DNA of 64,000 bases from Albibacterium profundi (GTDB taxonomy: Bacteria; Bacteroidota; Bacteroidia; Sphingobacteriales; Sphingobacteriaceae): NCBI RefSeq assembly GCF_042159835.1, contig NZ_JBBVGT010000002.1, positions 1,054,001 through 1,118,000 on the forward strand, given 5' to 3'. A model generated the notes under the pieces. That model worked only from the letters and a program-made list of their open reading frames with translations, ran no database searches and was not told the origin of the DNA. Shown one piece after another: positions 1-8,432 of this stretch. The stretch's first letter is position 1; every line of letters begins with the position of its first letter. The position numbers were made by a program, and so were the translations under genes.

Positions 1-1838
1 AGTTCTGATTGTTCACCATGCTCCACCACTCTATCAGGAATGCCTAAGCGAACGACCTGAGCAAAATAGCTCTTGTCCGCCATATACTCTAAAATCGCGC
101 TGCCCATTCCCCCCTCAAGCACCCCGTCTTCGACAGTGATAATCTTTTTGTATTTCTTAAACACCTCGTCCAGTAAAGAATGGTCAAGTGGTTTTGCAAA
201 ACGCATATCATAATGAGCAGGATAAATACCTTCCTCGTTTAATGCTATCCTAGCTTTGCTAACTTCATTCCCTATATGGCCAATGGAAAGAATCGCAACA
301 TCCTCACCGTCACATAGTTTTCTTCCTTTCCCTATCTCAATCTCCTTCATAGGCTGACGCCAATCAACCATAACACCCTGTCCGCGTGGATATCGGATCA
401 CAAAAGGCCCCATATCAGGCAACTGTGCGGTATACATCAAATTTCTTAACTCTTCTTCATTCATCGGGGCCGATACCGTCATATTCGGAACACAACGCAT
501 ATATGCCAAATCATAGGCCCCATGATGTGTTGCTCCATCTGCGCCAGCAATGCCTGCACGATCCAAACAAAAAACAACATTGAGCTTCTGCAAAGCTACA
601 TCATGAATGACCTGATCATAGGCCCGCTGCATAAAACTAGAATAGATATTACAAAACGGCACCATACCCTGTGTTGCCAAACCCGCTGAAAAAGTGACCG
701 CATGCTGCTCGGCAATACCAACGTCAAAAGCACGGTCCGGCATAGCTTTCATCATGATATTCAATGATGAACCTGATGGCATGGCCGGCGTGATACCCAT
801 GATTTTGTCATTCTTTTCGGCTAGTTCAACAATCGTATGACCGAAAACATCTTGATATTTAGGAGGTACCGGTTTAATGGGAACCGATTTTTTTATCTCG
901 CCTGTAATTTTGTCGAACAAACCCGGGGCATGCCATTTGGTTTGATCTTTTTCTGCCATCGCAAAACCTTTACCTTTCACGGTTATACAGTGCAGGAGCT
1001 TAGGCCCTGGGATATCTTTCAAATCTTCCAATGTCTTCACCAAGCGCTTAACATCATGCCCGTCGACCGGACCAAAGTATCTGAACTTCAAGGATTCAAA
1101 CAAATTGCTGTTCTTTAGCAATGTGCCTTTAATGCTCTTTTCAATCTTCTTAACCATGCCCAGAGCATCCGGACCTAATTCGGAAATTTTCCCCAAGACA
1201 AAACCAATGTCGTCGCGAAAACGATTGTAGGACTTTGAAGTGGACATACTTGTCAAGTATTCCTTCAACGCTCCTACATTGGGGTCAATAGACATACAGT
1301 TATCATTTAAAATAACCAGCAAATTGGTATTCGCAATTCCTGCATGATTCAGAGCCTCGAAAGCTAATCCAGCTGTCATTGCACCATCACCAATTACTGC
1401 CACATGCTGCCTATCCGTTTCTCCCTTATACGCCGAAGCCACCGCCATACCTAATGCCGCGGAAATGGACGTTGACGAATGCCCCACGCCAAAGGTATCA
1501 TACTCACTCTCACTGCGTTTTGGAAAGCCGCTTAATCCATTATATCGACGATTGGTATAGAACAACTCCCGCCGACCAGTCAGGATTTTGTGACCATAAG
1601 CCTGATGTCCTACATCCCAGACCAGTTGATCATAAGGCGTATTCAGTACATAATGTAAAGCTACCGTCAATTCCACCACTCCCAAGCTTGCTCCAAAATG
1701 CCCTCCATACACCGAAACCACGTCAACGATATATTGACGCAGCTCCTTACTTAGCTGCTCTAAATCAAACTCTTTCAGCTTTTTTAGATCTGCGGGTGTG
1801 GTTATATTTTTGAGTAACTCTCCCGGTTCAAAATCCAT
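1..1838 (-). CDS. dxs: 1-deoxy-D-xylulose-5-phosphate synthase (3' end cut by the window edge)
   Basis: Dxs condenses pyruvate with glyceraldehyde 3-phosphate to DXP, the thiamine-dependent first step of the MEP isoprenoid pathway in the cytosol. Translating the minus strand from the ATG at 1838-1836 gives an open frame to the window edge, about 612 codons. The family is usually around 640 residues, so only a short C-terminal tail is missing. The thiamine diphosphate motif GDGAMTAG lies near residue 148 and the transketolase-like central signature DRAGIAGADGATHHG near residue 424. The C-terminal transketolase domain (IGHIGNEV, EDGVLEGGMGS) is also readable. It is divergent from scpA. No frameshift is seen. 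Identification is secure from motifs and collinearity with the family. Confidence 0.95.
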   Translation of the reverse strand, partial: MDFEPGELLKNITTPADLKKLKEFDLEQLSKELRQYIVDVVSVYGGHFGASLGVVELTVALHYVLNTPYDQLVWDVGHQAYGHKILTGRRELFYTNRRYNGLSGFPKRSESEYDTFGVGHSSTSISAALGMAVASAYKGETDRQHVAVIGDGAMTAGLAFEALNHAGIANTNLLVILNDNCMSIDPNVGALKEYLTSMSTSKSYNRFRDDIGFVLGKISELGPDALGMVKKIEKSIKGTLLKNSNLFESLKFRYFGPVDGHDVKRLVKTLEDLKDIPGPKLLHCITVKGKGFAMAEKDQTKWHAPGLFDKITGEIKKSVPIKPVPPKYQDVFGHTIVELAEKNDKIMGITPAMPSGSSLNIMMKAMPDRAFDVGIAEQHAVTFSAGLATQGMVPFCNIYSSFMQRAYDQVIHDVALQKLNVVFCLDRAGIAGADGATHHGAYDLAYMRCVPNMTVSAPMNEEELRNLMYTAQLPDMGPFVIRYPRGQGVMVDWRQPMKEIEIGKGRKLCDGEDVAILSIGHIGNEVSKARIALNEEGIYPAHYDMRFAKPLDHSLLDEVFKKYKKIITVEDGVLEGGMGSAILEYMADKSYFAQVVRLGIPDRVVEHGEQSE

Positions 1839-1969
1839 ATTCAAAACTTCTTACAAAACTTTTACAAATTAAGTCATAATATTTATAACATCCTAAGCGA
1901 ACACCTTCCTAAGGTAATGATACAGGCTTATTGATTAATGAAACAGATTCAATACTAATATAAGTTTTT

Positions 1970-1977
1970 TACATTTG
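1970..1977 (+). promoter_or_regulatory. -7 promoter element TACATTTG upstream of scpA
   Basis: TACATTTG matches the Bacteroidota -7 consensus TAnnTTTG and ends 26 nt before the scpA ATG. I see no TTG at the usual -33 spacing, so only half of the promoter is supported. The rest of the 165 nt between dxs and scpA shows no further structure. Confidence 0.45.
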
Positions 1978-2003
1978 CATATAAAGATTCTTGGCGATTA
2001 TCG

Positions 2004-2756
2004 ATGAAGGAAACACCATTTGAAATTAACCTCCCACAGTTTGAAGGACCCTTTGACCTGCTATTATTCTTCATTGAACGCGATGAATTAAACATACATG
2101 ACATCCCCATCGCTAAAATAACCCAAGATTTTTTAGACTATATCCAGCAAATGACGGCATTGAATGTCGAAATCGCCAGTGAGTTTATTTTTGTTGCCGC
2201 GACGCTCATGCGAATCAAGGCCAGAACCTTGTTGCCTAGCAATAAAGCGGATGAAGAAGATGAAATCGATCCTAAAGAAGATCTTATACAAAAGCTAATT
2301 ATATACAAGCAGTTCAAAGATATTTGTGAAGAGCTACGTACGTTAGAGGAAAAACGAAGTAAGATGGAAAAACGAAAATATATCCATCAAGATCTAGACC
2401 GAGCTGCTGAGACAAGGGAATATCAAGAGGAGCTCCAGTCGTTCGACCTGTACAAGCTCATGCACGTCTATGAACGCCTAATGAAAAATCACCATGGTCG
2501 CAGCCAAGAAGTAAAACATCAGGTGGTTCAATATCCGTATACGATTGAAGCACAAAAGAAAGCCCTGGCCGACCTGCTCCTGGTCAATGAAAAAATTGAC
2601 TTCCAGACGCTTTTAAAAAGCTCTGAGAATAAGGTGCATTTCGTATACAATTTCTTGGCGATCCTAGAAATGCTTCAGCAGCAATTAGTGGACATCCAAA
2701 TACAAAGTGGCTATAACAATTTTTTGGTCTTAGGAAAAAACGAACACCAGAATTAA
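2004..2756 (+). CDS. scpA: Segregation and condensation protein A
   Basis: ScpA is the kleisin subunit that bridges the two SMC heads and binds ScpB in the bacterial condensin, acting on the nucleoid in chromosome compaction and segregation. The 250-residue protein opens with the family hallmark EGPFDLLLFFIERDELNI (residues about 14-31), followed by the helical segment with MRIKARTLLP (about 69-78). A charged linker rich in Glu and Lys follows (about 80-150), then a C-terminal winged-helix region that contacts the SMC head. Length is typical. The start is the first ATG, downstream of a TACATTTG element. scpB is not adjacent; the next gene on this strand is glyA, after a 137 nt gap containing a hairpin. 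Confidence 0.92.
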   Translation: MKETPFEINLPQFEGPFDLLLFFIERDELNIHDIPIAKITQDFLDYIQQMTALNVEIASEFIFVAATLMRIKARTLLPSNKADEEDEIDPKEDLIQKLIIYKQFKDICEELRTLEEKRSKMEKRKYIHQDLDRAAETREYQEELQSFDLYKLMHVYERLMKNHHGRSQEVKHQVVQYPYTIEAQKKALADLLLVNEKIDFQTLLKSSENKVHFVYNFLAILEMLQQQLVDIQIQSGYNNFLVLGKNEHQN

Positions 2757-2770
2757 GCAATTTCCTTTTT

Positions 2771-2800
2771 ATTAAACAGCGGTGGCTACCACTGTTTAAT
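2771..2800 (+). terminator. Hairpin after scpA, possible weak terminator
   Basis: ATTAAACAG (2771-2779) pairs with CTGTTTAAT (2792-2800), and the helix continues after one mismatch with GGTG. No T-run follows, so this may be a weak terminator or an mRNA 3'-end stabilising hairpin. Confidence 0.35.
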
Positions 2801-2858
2801 TCGACAGGCGCAATCGACGATTTTCCAAATATTTCCGGCATTAAAACATTCATTTTTA

Positions 2859-2866
2859 TATCTTTG
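2859..2866 (+). promoter_or_regulatory. -7 promoter element TATCTTTG upstream of glyA
   Basis: TATCTTTG fits TAnnTTTG and ends 27 nt before the glyA ATG. No clear -33 TTG is present. No riboswitch-like structure is visible in this leader. Confidence 0.45.
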
Positions 2867-2893
2867 GCTTTTATCTGATTTTATTTAGAACAC

Positions 2894-4165
2894 ATGGAAA
2901 GAGACAATCTAATATTCGACCTGATCAACGAAGAATTGGAGCGACAAGAAGAAGGCTTAGAGCTAATCGCCTCCGAAAATTTTGTTAGCAAACAGGTGAT
3001 GGAAGCCGCTGGATCGGTATTGACGAACAAATATGCTGAGGGGCTTCCGGGAAAACGTTATTATGGAGGTTGCGAAGTAGTTGACGAAATTGAAACCATT
3101 GCAATCGACAGAGCCAAGCAGCTATTTAATGCTGAATGGGCAAACGTCCAGCCACATTCCGGAGCTCAGGCAAATGCTGCTGTCTTTCTGGCAATCTTAA
3201 AACCAGGTGATAAAATACTAGGTTTTGATCTTTCTCATGGCGGACATTTAACCCATGGGTCACCTGTAAACTCTTCAGGCAAACTTTATCAACCGTTTTT
3301 CTACGGAGTTGAGAAAGAAACCGGTCGGATCGATTACAAGGCACTCGAAGAAACGGCACTTCGTGAAAAACCAAAATTGATTATTTGCGGTGCTTCAGCT
3401 TATTCTCGGGATTGGGATTACAAATTCATTCGCGAAGTAGCTGATAAAATTGGCGCATTGGTATTAGCTGATATCTCCCATCCAGCCGGACTGATAGCAC
3501 GTGGTTTGTTGAATGACCCGCTTCCACATTGCCATATCGTGACTACTACCACACACAAAACACTTCGTGGCCCTCGTGGTGGTCTAATCCTTTTGGGCAA
3601 AGACTTCGAAAATCCATTCGGACTAAAAACTCCAAAGGGTGAAACCCGAATGATGTCATCGCTGTTAGACCTGGCAGTTTTTCCTGGAACACAGGGAGGC
3701 CCATTAGAACATACCATTGCAGCAAAAGCTATCGCATTTGGCGAAGCCTTAAGCGATGAGTACATGGACTATATTGTTCAGGTTAAGAAAAATGCCGAAG
3801 CAATGGCCAAGGCTTTTATTGAAAAAGACTATCAAGTTATTTCCGGAGGAACCGATAACCACCTAATGCTTATCGATCTCCGCAATAAAGATATCACCGG
3901 AAAGGTAGCGGAACGCGTGCTAGGAGAAGCCGGCATCACCATTAACAAAAACATGATCCCTTTTGATGACAAATCCGCATTCATAACATCGGGAATCCGC
4001 GTAGGAACCGCTGCTATCACAACCCGCGGTTTGAAAGAAGAGGATATGAAAACCGTTGTCGATTTTATTGACGAAGCACTAATGAATCATGAAAACGAGG
4101 ATAGATTAGCTGAAATATCCACACAGGTAAATGAGATGATGGAACGTTTCCCTCTATATAAATAA
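2894..4165 (+). CDS. glyA: Serine hydroxymethyltransferase
   Basis: GlyA is the PLP-dependent cytosolic enzyme that converts serine and tetrahydrofolate to glycine and 5,10-methylene-THF, the main source of one-carbon units. The 423-residue protein carries the N-terminal signature LIASENFVS (about 23-31), the substrate/PLP region GLPGKRYYGGCE and the Schiff-base motif VTTTTHKTLRGPRGG, in which the PLP lysine is K222. Length is standard. It stands alone with its own promoter element and a strong terminator downstream. gcvT, which also feeds methylene-THF, lies about 30 kb away on the opposite strand, so the two are not co-transcribed. Identification is certain. Confidence 0.97.
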   Translation: MERDNLIFDLINEELERQEEGLELIASENFVSKQVMEAAGSVLTNKYAEGLPGKRYYGGCEVVDEIETIAIDRAKQLFNAEWANVQPHSGAQANAAVFLAILKPGDKILGFDLSHGGHLTHGSPVNSSGKLYQPFFYGVEKETGRIDYKALEETALREKPKLIICGASAYSRDWDYKFIREVADKIGALVLADISHPAGLIARGLLNDPLPHCHIVTTTTHKTLRGPRGGLILLGKDFENPFGLKTPKGETRMMSSLLDLAVFPGTQGGPLEHTIAAKAIAFGEALSDEYMDYIVQVKKNAEAMAKAFIEKDYQVISGGTDNHLMLIDLRNKDITGKVAERVLGEAGITINKNMIPFDDKSAFITSGIRVGTAAITTRGLKEEDMKTVVDFIDEALMNHENEDRLAEISTQVNEMMERFPLYK

Positions 4166-4198
4166 AGAGACCGACTAAAGTCGAACCATACTACAAAG

Positions 4199-4240
4199 AC
4201 AAAGAGCCACATATCCGTATGTTGGCTCTTTGTTATTTTA
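4199..4240 (+). terminator. Intrinsic terminator of glyA
   Basis: ACAAAGAGCCA (4199-4209) pairs perfectly with TGGCTCTTTGT (4223-4233). A short inner helix CATA/TATG and a TCCG loop lie between the arms, and a T-rich stretch follows. Confidence 0.8.
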
Positions 4241-4254
4241 TAATAGTAACTTTG
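4222..4254 (+). promoter_or_regulatory. Promoter of the siderophore-interacting protein gene, overlapping the glyA terminator
   Basis: TTG at 4222-4224 is followed after 22 nt by TAACTTTG at 4247-4254, 13 nt before the next ATG. This fits the TTG-N17-23-TAnnTTTG Bacteroidota promoter. The -33 element lies in the right arm of the glyA terminator hairpin. Confidence 0.5.
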
Positions 4255-4267
4255 GGAAGTTACACGA

Positions 4268-5107
4268 ATGAGAATGAACAATAGCATGAATCCGACAGCG
4301 CAACGGTCTATATTAACCGTGAAGAAAAAAGAAAATCTAACGCCGCATTATATACGTATTACATTCACCGGCGATGACGTTCCTCTATTTAAGGACGCAA
4401 CGATCGGCAAAAACAACAAAATTTTTCTTCCGCCCGAAGGAACTAAGGAAGTTCACTTCCCGATGGTTGACGAAGCCAACGGTGACGCAGAAGAAATCCC
4501 TGAAAATCTAAAGCCGATAAGACGCACCTATACACATCGCGGTATCGACTTGGATAAAGGAGAAATGTACGTCGATTTCATAGCACATGGCGATAGTGGG
4601 CCGGCATCTGCTTGGGCCCTCCGCGCAAAACCTGGTGATCCGCTTGGAATAGCCATGAAACTTGGGACCGGCCCTCTGCACCCGCCTGCAGATTGGTTTC
4701 TTTTCGTTTGTGATGCAACAGGTATTCCTGTAATAGCGAGTATCTTGGAACATCTACCGGCAAATGTCAAAGGTGAAGCATACATCGAAGTTCTTAATGA
4801 AGAAGAGGAATTGCCGCTGGCGACTGAGGCAGATATTTCAATTCACTGGATTCACAATCCTCAACCAGGAGAAAAGCAAGTGCTGCCCGAGGTTGTCCGA
4901 AAAGCTAATATTCCAGACCATAGCAATACCTCAGTTTTTGGATACGTAGCAGCTGAGTTCTCTAGTGTTAAAGCAATCCGCTATTTCTTACGTAAGGAAG
5001 TTGGCTGGCCGCAATCAGCCTTATATGCCTATTCTTACTGGAAGTTCGGCAAAAGCGAAGACGGGTCAGTTAGCGACCGTCAAGAAGAAAAAAAATCGTT
5101 TTCATAA
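4268..5107 (+). CDS. Siderophore-interacting protein (FAD-dependent ferric-siderophore reductase family)
   Basis: Members of this family are soluble flavoproteins that release iron from imported ferric siderophores by reducing Fe(III). The 279-residue protein has an N-terminal FAD-binding ferredoxin-reductase-type domain with the flavin motif RRTYTHR (85-91) and the family signature GPASAWA (111-117). A C-terminal NAD(P)H-binding-like domain follows (about 135-265). Two in-frame ATGs, at 4268 and 4274, are plausible starts; the difference is only two residues. It lies alone behind glyA with its own promoter element. No siderophore receptor, Fur box or transporter is adjacent. The tail is polar and low in complexity. 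Family assignment is firm, but the siderophore is unknown. Confidence 0.85.
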   Translation: MRMNNSMNPTAQRSILTVKKKENLTPHYIRITFTGDDVPLFKDATIGKNNKIFLPPEGTKEVHFPMVDEANGDAEEIPENLKPIRRTYTHRGIDLDKGEMYVDFIAHGDSGPASAWALRAKPGDPLGIAMKLGTGPLHPPADWFLFVCDATGIPVIASILEHLPANVKGEAYIEVLNEEEELPLATEADISIHWIHNPQPGEKQVLPEVVRKANIPDHSNTSVFGYVAAEFSSVKAIRYFLRKEVGWPQSALYAYSYWKFGKSEDGSVSDRQEEKKSFS

Positions 5108-5281
5108 GAATGTAATTTGTGGCTATTAGCCGACAAATGACAAGGAGCTTGTTCTACTCAATTCCCAATCAGTACCCAATTGTGTCCCTATTGGACTCGC
5201 TCAAACGGCCGTTTACAGAGTGTCTATTGCATTCCAGTAACCGACAACTACCAGCGCGTACTGAGCATGCCTTAATCAACT

Positions 5282-5980
5282 TTACTTCGTGAAAGCGAGT
5301 GTAGCAACACTTAGCTTAATGTTCTGTACTCGCAATAGCGCGATGGCACAAGCCTCCAGGGTAGCGCCGGTGGTCAACACGTCATCGACTAACAAAACAT
5401 GCTTATTTTCAAATTCATCGGGTTTATGAATTGCGAACATATTTTCCATGTTTTCAAAGCGCTCATATCGCCCACTGGTTTTGGTCTGGCTTTTCTTATG
5501 AACCAAACGAATGAGGTTACCTGTTGAAACCTGAGCTCCCAATACTTCTGACAAACCATGTGCGATGTATTCACTCTGATTATAGCCTCGCTGTCGTTGT
5601 CTTTTCTTGTGCAAAGGGACGGGGACAATGACATCGATATCTTGAAAGTAGGCTGAATCTTTGACAATCTCTCCATAGCGCTGCCCTAGAAACCGAGCCA
5701 GTGCAAAGCCATTCTGATATTTAATGTGGTGGATAATCCTTTGAACGCGTGAACCACCCGTAAAGTATAAGTAAGCACTCACCTTAGCAAGTGGAAGACG
5801 AGCTTTAAGTCGCCGATCAATCAGACTATCCGAATCAAGATGATAATTGGTTACCGGCAAATCATAACTGCAATTTAAGCACAAGTATTTTTCTTGCTTG
5901 ACCAGGTTTCTATTGCAGCCAATACAGAGTTCAGGAAAAAGAAGCGCAATAGAGTCTTTAACTAAATCTATAAGAGACAT
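5282..5980 (-). CDS. comF: ComF family phosphoribosyltransferase-like protein
   Basis: ComF proteins are a phosphoribosyltransferase-fold family needed for DNA uptake in naturally competent bacteria; in other lineages their exact role is unclear. The 232-residue protein begins with a four-cysteine zinc ribbon (C19, C22, C34, C37), followed by the family motif IVPVPLHKKRQRQRGYNQSE (about 118-137). The PRPP-binding loop VLLVDDVLTTGAT spans 195-207. All expected motifs are intact. It lies 2 nt downstream of rlmN on the same strand and is probably co-transcribed with it. The 174 nt between its stop and the preceding plus-strand gene show no recognisable structure. No other competence gene is in the window. 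Confidence 0.88.
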   Translation of the reverse strand: MSLIDLVKDSIALLFPELCIGCNRNLVKQEKYLCLNCSYDLPVTNYHLDSDSLIDRRLKARLPLAKVSAYLYFTGGSRVQRIIHHIKYQNGFALARFLGQRYGEIVKDSAYFQDIDVIVPVPLHKKRQRQRGYNQSEYIAHGLSEVLGAQVSTGNLIRLVHKKSQTKTSGRYERFENMENMFAIHKPDEFENKHVLLVDDVLTTGATLEACAIALLRVQNIKLSVATLAFTK

Positions 5981-5982
5981 GT

Positions 5983-7029
5983 TTATTTTTCCTTGACAGC
6001 CAGCTGCCCGCAGGCAGCATCAATATCTTTACCTCTGCTTCTACGTATACGCGTGTTAATTCCCTTTTCCCGTAAAAAGTCGGCAAAAAGGTCGATTTTA
6101 TCAGCTCCCGCATTTTCGTAATCGGCAAAAGCTATGGGGTTGTATTCGATTATATTGACCATACAAGGAACGTGCTTGCAAAACTGAGCTAATTCAGCAG
6201 CGTCGATCAACTCATCATTAAAATCATTGAAGACAATATATTCATAGGTTACCGGATTTTTAGTCTTCGCATAATAGTACTTTAATGCTTCAGCAAGGGC
6301 ATCGAGCGAGTTTTGCTCATTGATTGGCATAATCTCGTTACGTTTCTTATCGTTCGCTGCGTGAAGTGAGAGTGCCAGATTAAAGCGCACCTCATCATCT
6401 CCTAACTTTTTAATCATCTTAGCAATACCAGCCGTGGAAACCGTAATTCGTTTTGGCGACATATTAAGTCCATCAGGCGACGTGATCCGGTCGATCGACT
6501 TCAGCACATTCGAATAATTCAGCAGTGGCTCACCCATACCCATATATACGATATTGCTAAGAGGTTTATGATAGTTCTCTTCAGCCTGTCGGTTAATCAG
6601 AACCACTTGATCGTAAATTTCGTCCGCGTTCACATTTCTCTTTCGATCCATGTAGCCTGTCGCACAAAACTTGCAAGACAAACTGCAACCTACTTGTGAA
6701 CTCACACAAGCCGTCATCCGATTGGACGTAGGGATCAAAACTCCTTCAATTATATTAGAATCATAAAGTTTGAAGGCATTCTTAATAGTTTCATCTGAGC
6801 TTAATTGAGAGCTATGAATAGAAACCGGATTGATTACATATTGTGCTTTTAACTTTTCACGAAGATCTTTGCTTAAATTACTCATCTGATCAAAGTCAAC
6901 ACAGGATTTCTGCCAGAGCCATTCATATATCTGCTTTGCACGAAATGCCTTCTCACCAATACCTTCTATATTCGCTTTTAATTCATTGAGAGTCAATGAA
7001 CGAATATCAATTTGTTTAGAAATTCCCAT
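5983..7029 (-). CDS. rlmN: Dual-specificity 23S rRNA A2503 / tRNA A37 C2-methyltransferase
   Basis: RlmN is a radical-SAM enzyme that methylates C2 of A2503 in 23S rRNA and of A37 in a subset of tRNAs, improving decoding and peptide-exit function. The 348-residue protein carries the cluster-binding motif C115-x3-C119-x2-C122. The second catalytic cysteine, which carries the transferred methylene, is C340 in the C-terminal motif DAACGQLA, and the SAM-binding stretch YMGMGEPLLNY is also present. Length and order are normal. The start ATG at 7029 lies 7 nt beyond a minus-strand TAACTTTG element. comF follows after 2 nt. Presence of both cysteines separates it from inactive paralogues. Confidence 0.95.
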   Translation of the reverse strand: MGISKQIDIRSLTLNELKANIEGIGEKAFRAKQIYEWLWQKSCVDFDQMSNLSKDLREKLKAQYVINPVSIHSSQLSSDETIKNAFKLYDSNIIEGVLIPTSNRMTACVSSQVGCSLSCKFCATGYMDRKRNVNADEIYDQVVLINRQAEENYHKPLSNIVYMGMGEPLLNYSNVLKSIDRITSPDGLNMSPKRITVSTAGIAKMIKKLGDDEVRFNLALSLHAANDKKRNEIMPINEQNSLDALAEALKYYYAKTKNPVTYEYIVFNDFNDELIDAAELAQFCKHVPCMVNIIEYNPIAFADYENAGADKIDLFADFLREKGINTRIRRSRGKDIDAACGQLAVKEK

Positions 7030-7036
7030 GATGTCG

Positions 7037-7044
7037 CAAAGTTA
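7037..7044 (-). promoter_or_regulatory. -7 promoter element TAACTTTG upstream of rlmN
   Basis: On the minus strand TAACTTTG matches TAnnTTTG and ends 7 nt before the rlmN ATG, which would give an almost leaderless mRNA. No clear -33 TTG at standard spacing. Confidence 0.45.
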
Positions 7045-7147
7045 CAGGTTTTTGAACAGAAAACTCCATGGCAATTAATTAACGATAGATAAAATAAAAG
7101 CACATTTTGTTCGTTGCGTCAATTTTTTTTCTATATTAGAAAAGTAT

Positions 7148-7155
7148 TAATTTTG
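7148..7155 (+). promoter_or_regulatory. -7 promoter element TAATTTTG upstream of the amidohydrolase gene
   Basis: TAATTTTG matches TAnnTTTG and ends 39 nt before the ATG at 7195. The preceding bases are AT-rich. The nearest TTG lies 31 nt upstream, too far for a standard -33 element. Confidence 0.4.
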
Positions 7156-7194
7156 TTGCGTTCATAATTGATCGCTTAAAACCTCTTTTTTAGA

Positions 7195-8367
7195 ATGCGT
7201 AGATACGTCTCGGCCGATTATCTTTTCCCAGTAAATACCCCTCCTATAAGGAACGGGGTAATCGTAATGGATGAAGAAGGAGAGATCATCAAATTAATTT
7301 CGGACGAACAGGTGCCTTCGGGAATATCAGTTGAAGAGCATCGCGGTATCCTTGTTCCGGGTTTTGTTAACTCTCATTGCCATTTAGAGTTATCGTATCT
7401 ACATAAGCAGATACCATCCGAAACAGGCTTAATCGACTTTATTCGTTCCGTGACCGCCGAACGGTCGGTTGAGCAGCAGGCCATTGATACGGCCATAAGA
7501 GAGGCGGATGAAGCCATGCAAAAAGAGGGCATCGTGGTGGTTGGTGATATCGCCAATACGCTGAACAGCCGCCAAGTAAAACTCGATAGCTCCATCCACT
7601 ATCATACATTTGCGGAGGTGTTTAACTTTAATCCTGAAGAAGCGAAAGAAACATTTAAAAAAGGCAACGATCTTTGCGAAGCTTTTTCACCTTTATCTTC
7701 ATCGATTACTCCTCATGCTCCATATTCAGTTACCAAAGAGCTATTCCGATATATAAAGTCTTTTTGTGATGATGGACACAATCTGATTAGCATTCATAAT
7801 CAAGAGTCTGAAGAAGAAAACAAGCTCTACCGATACAAAACAGGTGCATTCGTTAATTTTTACGAGTCATTCAACAAGGATATCAGCTTCTTCAAAGCCC
7901 AAGCTCGGAACTCCCTGAGATCCGTTCTTCCTTTGCTACCTGAGTCGCAGCGGATTTTACTGGTTCATAATACCTATACGTCTTTTAAAGACAACAATTT
8001 TGTGGACCGTTACAAACGTGACGTCACATGGTGTCTTTGCCCTAATGCGAACTTATATATTGAGAGCCGACTGCCGAATATCGACCTGTTTATCCGTTCG
8101 CGCCGACCCGTTGTTCTGGGAACCGATAGCTTAGCGTCAAACGACAAATTATCCATCCTGTCCGAGATTAAAACTCTCTTGAAGAATTCGAGTAATTTAT
8201 CACTTGAACTGGCAATTAAATGGGCGACGATCAATGGAGCCAAATATTTTGGTGTCGACGACGTCTATGGTAGTTTGGAACCCGGAAAGAAACCAGGCGT
8301 CAATCTGCTTACAAACAACAAAGGTCTGAATATAACGGATGCAACAGAAGTCGTAAAATTAGCTTAG
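7195..8367 (+). CDS. Metal-dependent amidohydrolase (TRZ/ATZ/cytosine-deaminase-like)
   Basis: This belongs to the amidohydrolase superfamily of TIM-barrel metal hydrolases, which deaminate or hydrolyse heterocycles and related compounds. The metal ligands are visible: HxH at H61/H63 (HCHLELS), H201 (HNQES), H258 (VHNTY) and D311 (GTDSLASN). An N-terminal small beta domain and the C-terminal GSLEPGKKPG turn complete the fold. The 390-residue length fits. The HCHLELS motif and overall layout resemble aminodeoxyfutalosine or chlorohydrolase-type deaminases, but the substrate cannot be assigned from sequence alone and no menaquinone (futalosine) gene is adjacent. It is divergent from rlmN and followed by a flippase gene 65 nt on. 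Confidence 0.75.
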   Translation: MRRYVSADYLFPVNTPPIRNGVIVMDEEGEIIKLISDEQVPSGISVEEHRGILVPGFVNSHCHLELSYLHKQIPSETGLIDFIRSVTAERSVEQQAIDTAIREADEAMQKEGIVVVGDIANTLNSRQVKLDSSIHYHTFAEVFNFNPEEAKETFKKGNDLCEAFSPLSSSITPHAPYSVTKELFRYIKSFCDDGHNLISIHNQESEEENKLYRYKTGAFVNFYESFNKDISFFKAQARNSLRSVLPLLPESQRILLVHNTYTSFKDNNFVDRYKRDVTWCLCPNANLYIESRLPNIDLFIRSRRPVVLGTDSLASNDKLSILSEIKTLLKNSSNLSLELAIKWATINGAKYFGVDDVYGSLEPGKKPGVNLLTNNKGLNITDATEVVKLA

Positions 8368-8386
8368 GGAAGCTCAAAAACAATTG

Positions 8387-8413
8387 TAACTTTGTTTTTT
8401 CGAAAACAAAGGT
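8387..8413 (+). promoter_or_regulatory. TAACTTTG element and AT-rich hairpin before the flippase gene
   Basis: TAACTTTG (8387-8394) fits the -7 consensus. It overlaps a hairpin with a 9-bp stem, CTTTGTTTT/AAAACAAAG, around a TTCG loop. It could serve as promoter for the flippase gene, as weak terminator for the amidohydrolase gene, or both. Confidence 0.35.
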
Positions 8414-8432
8414 GTAAATCAAATTTCAGAGC

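Noticed and set aside
1379..1813. Open frame on the plus strand opposite the start of dxs (144 codons)
   Set aside because: It lies entirely inside dxs in another frame, has biased proline/histidine-rich composition and no family motif. It is a shadow frame.
2757..2893. Riboswitch (glycine, SAM or SAH) upstream of glyA, and likewise near gcvT and ahcY
   Set aside because: The leaders are short and show only -7 elements and one simple hairpin. No aptamer-like conserved core could be recognised.
5108..5281. Possible tRNA or small RNA between the siderophore-interacting gene and comF
   Set aside because: I found no cloverleaf, no T-loop sequence and no strong hairpin, only unstructured sequence.
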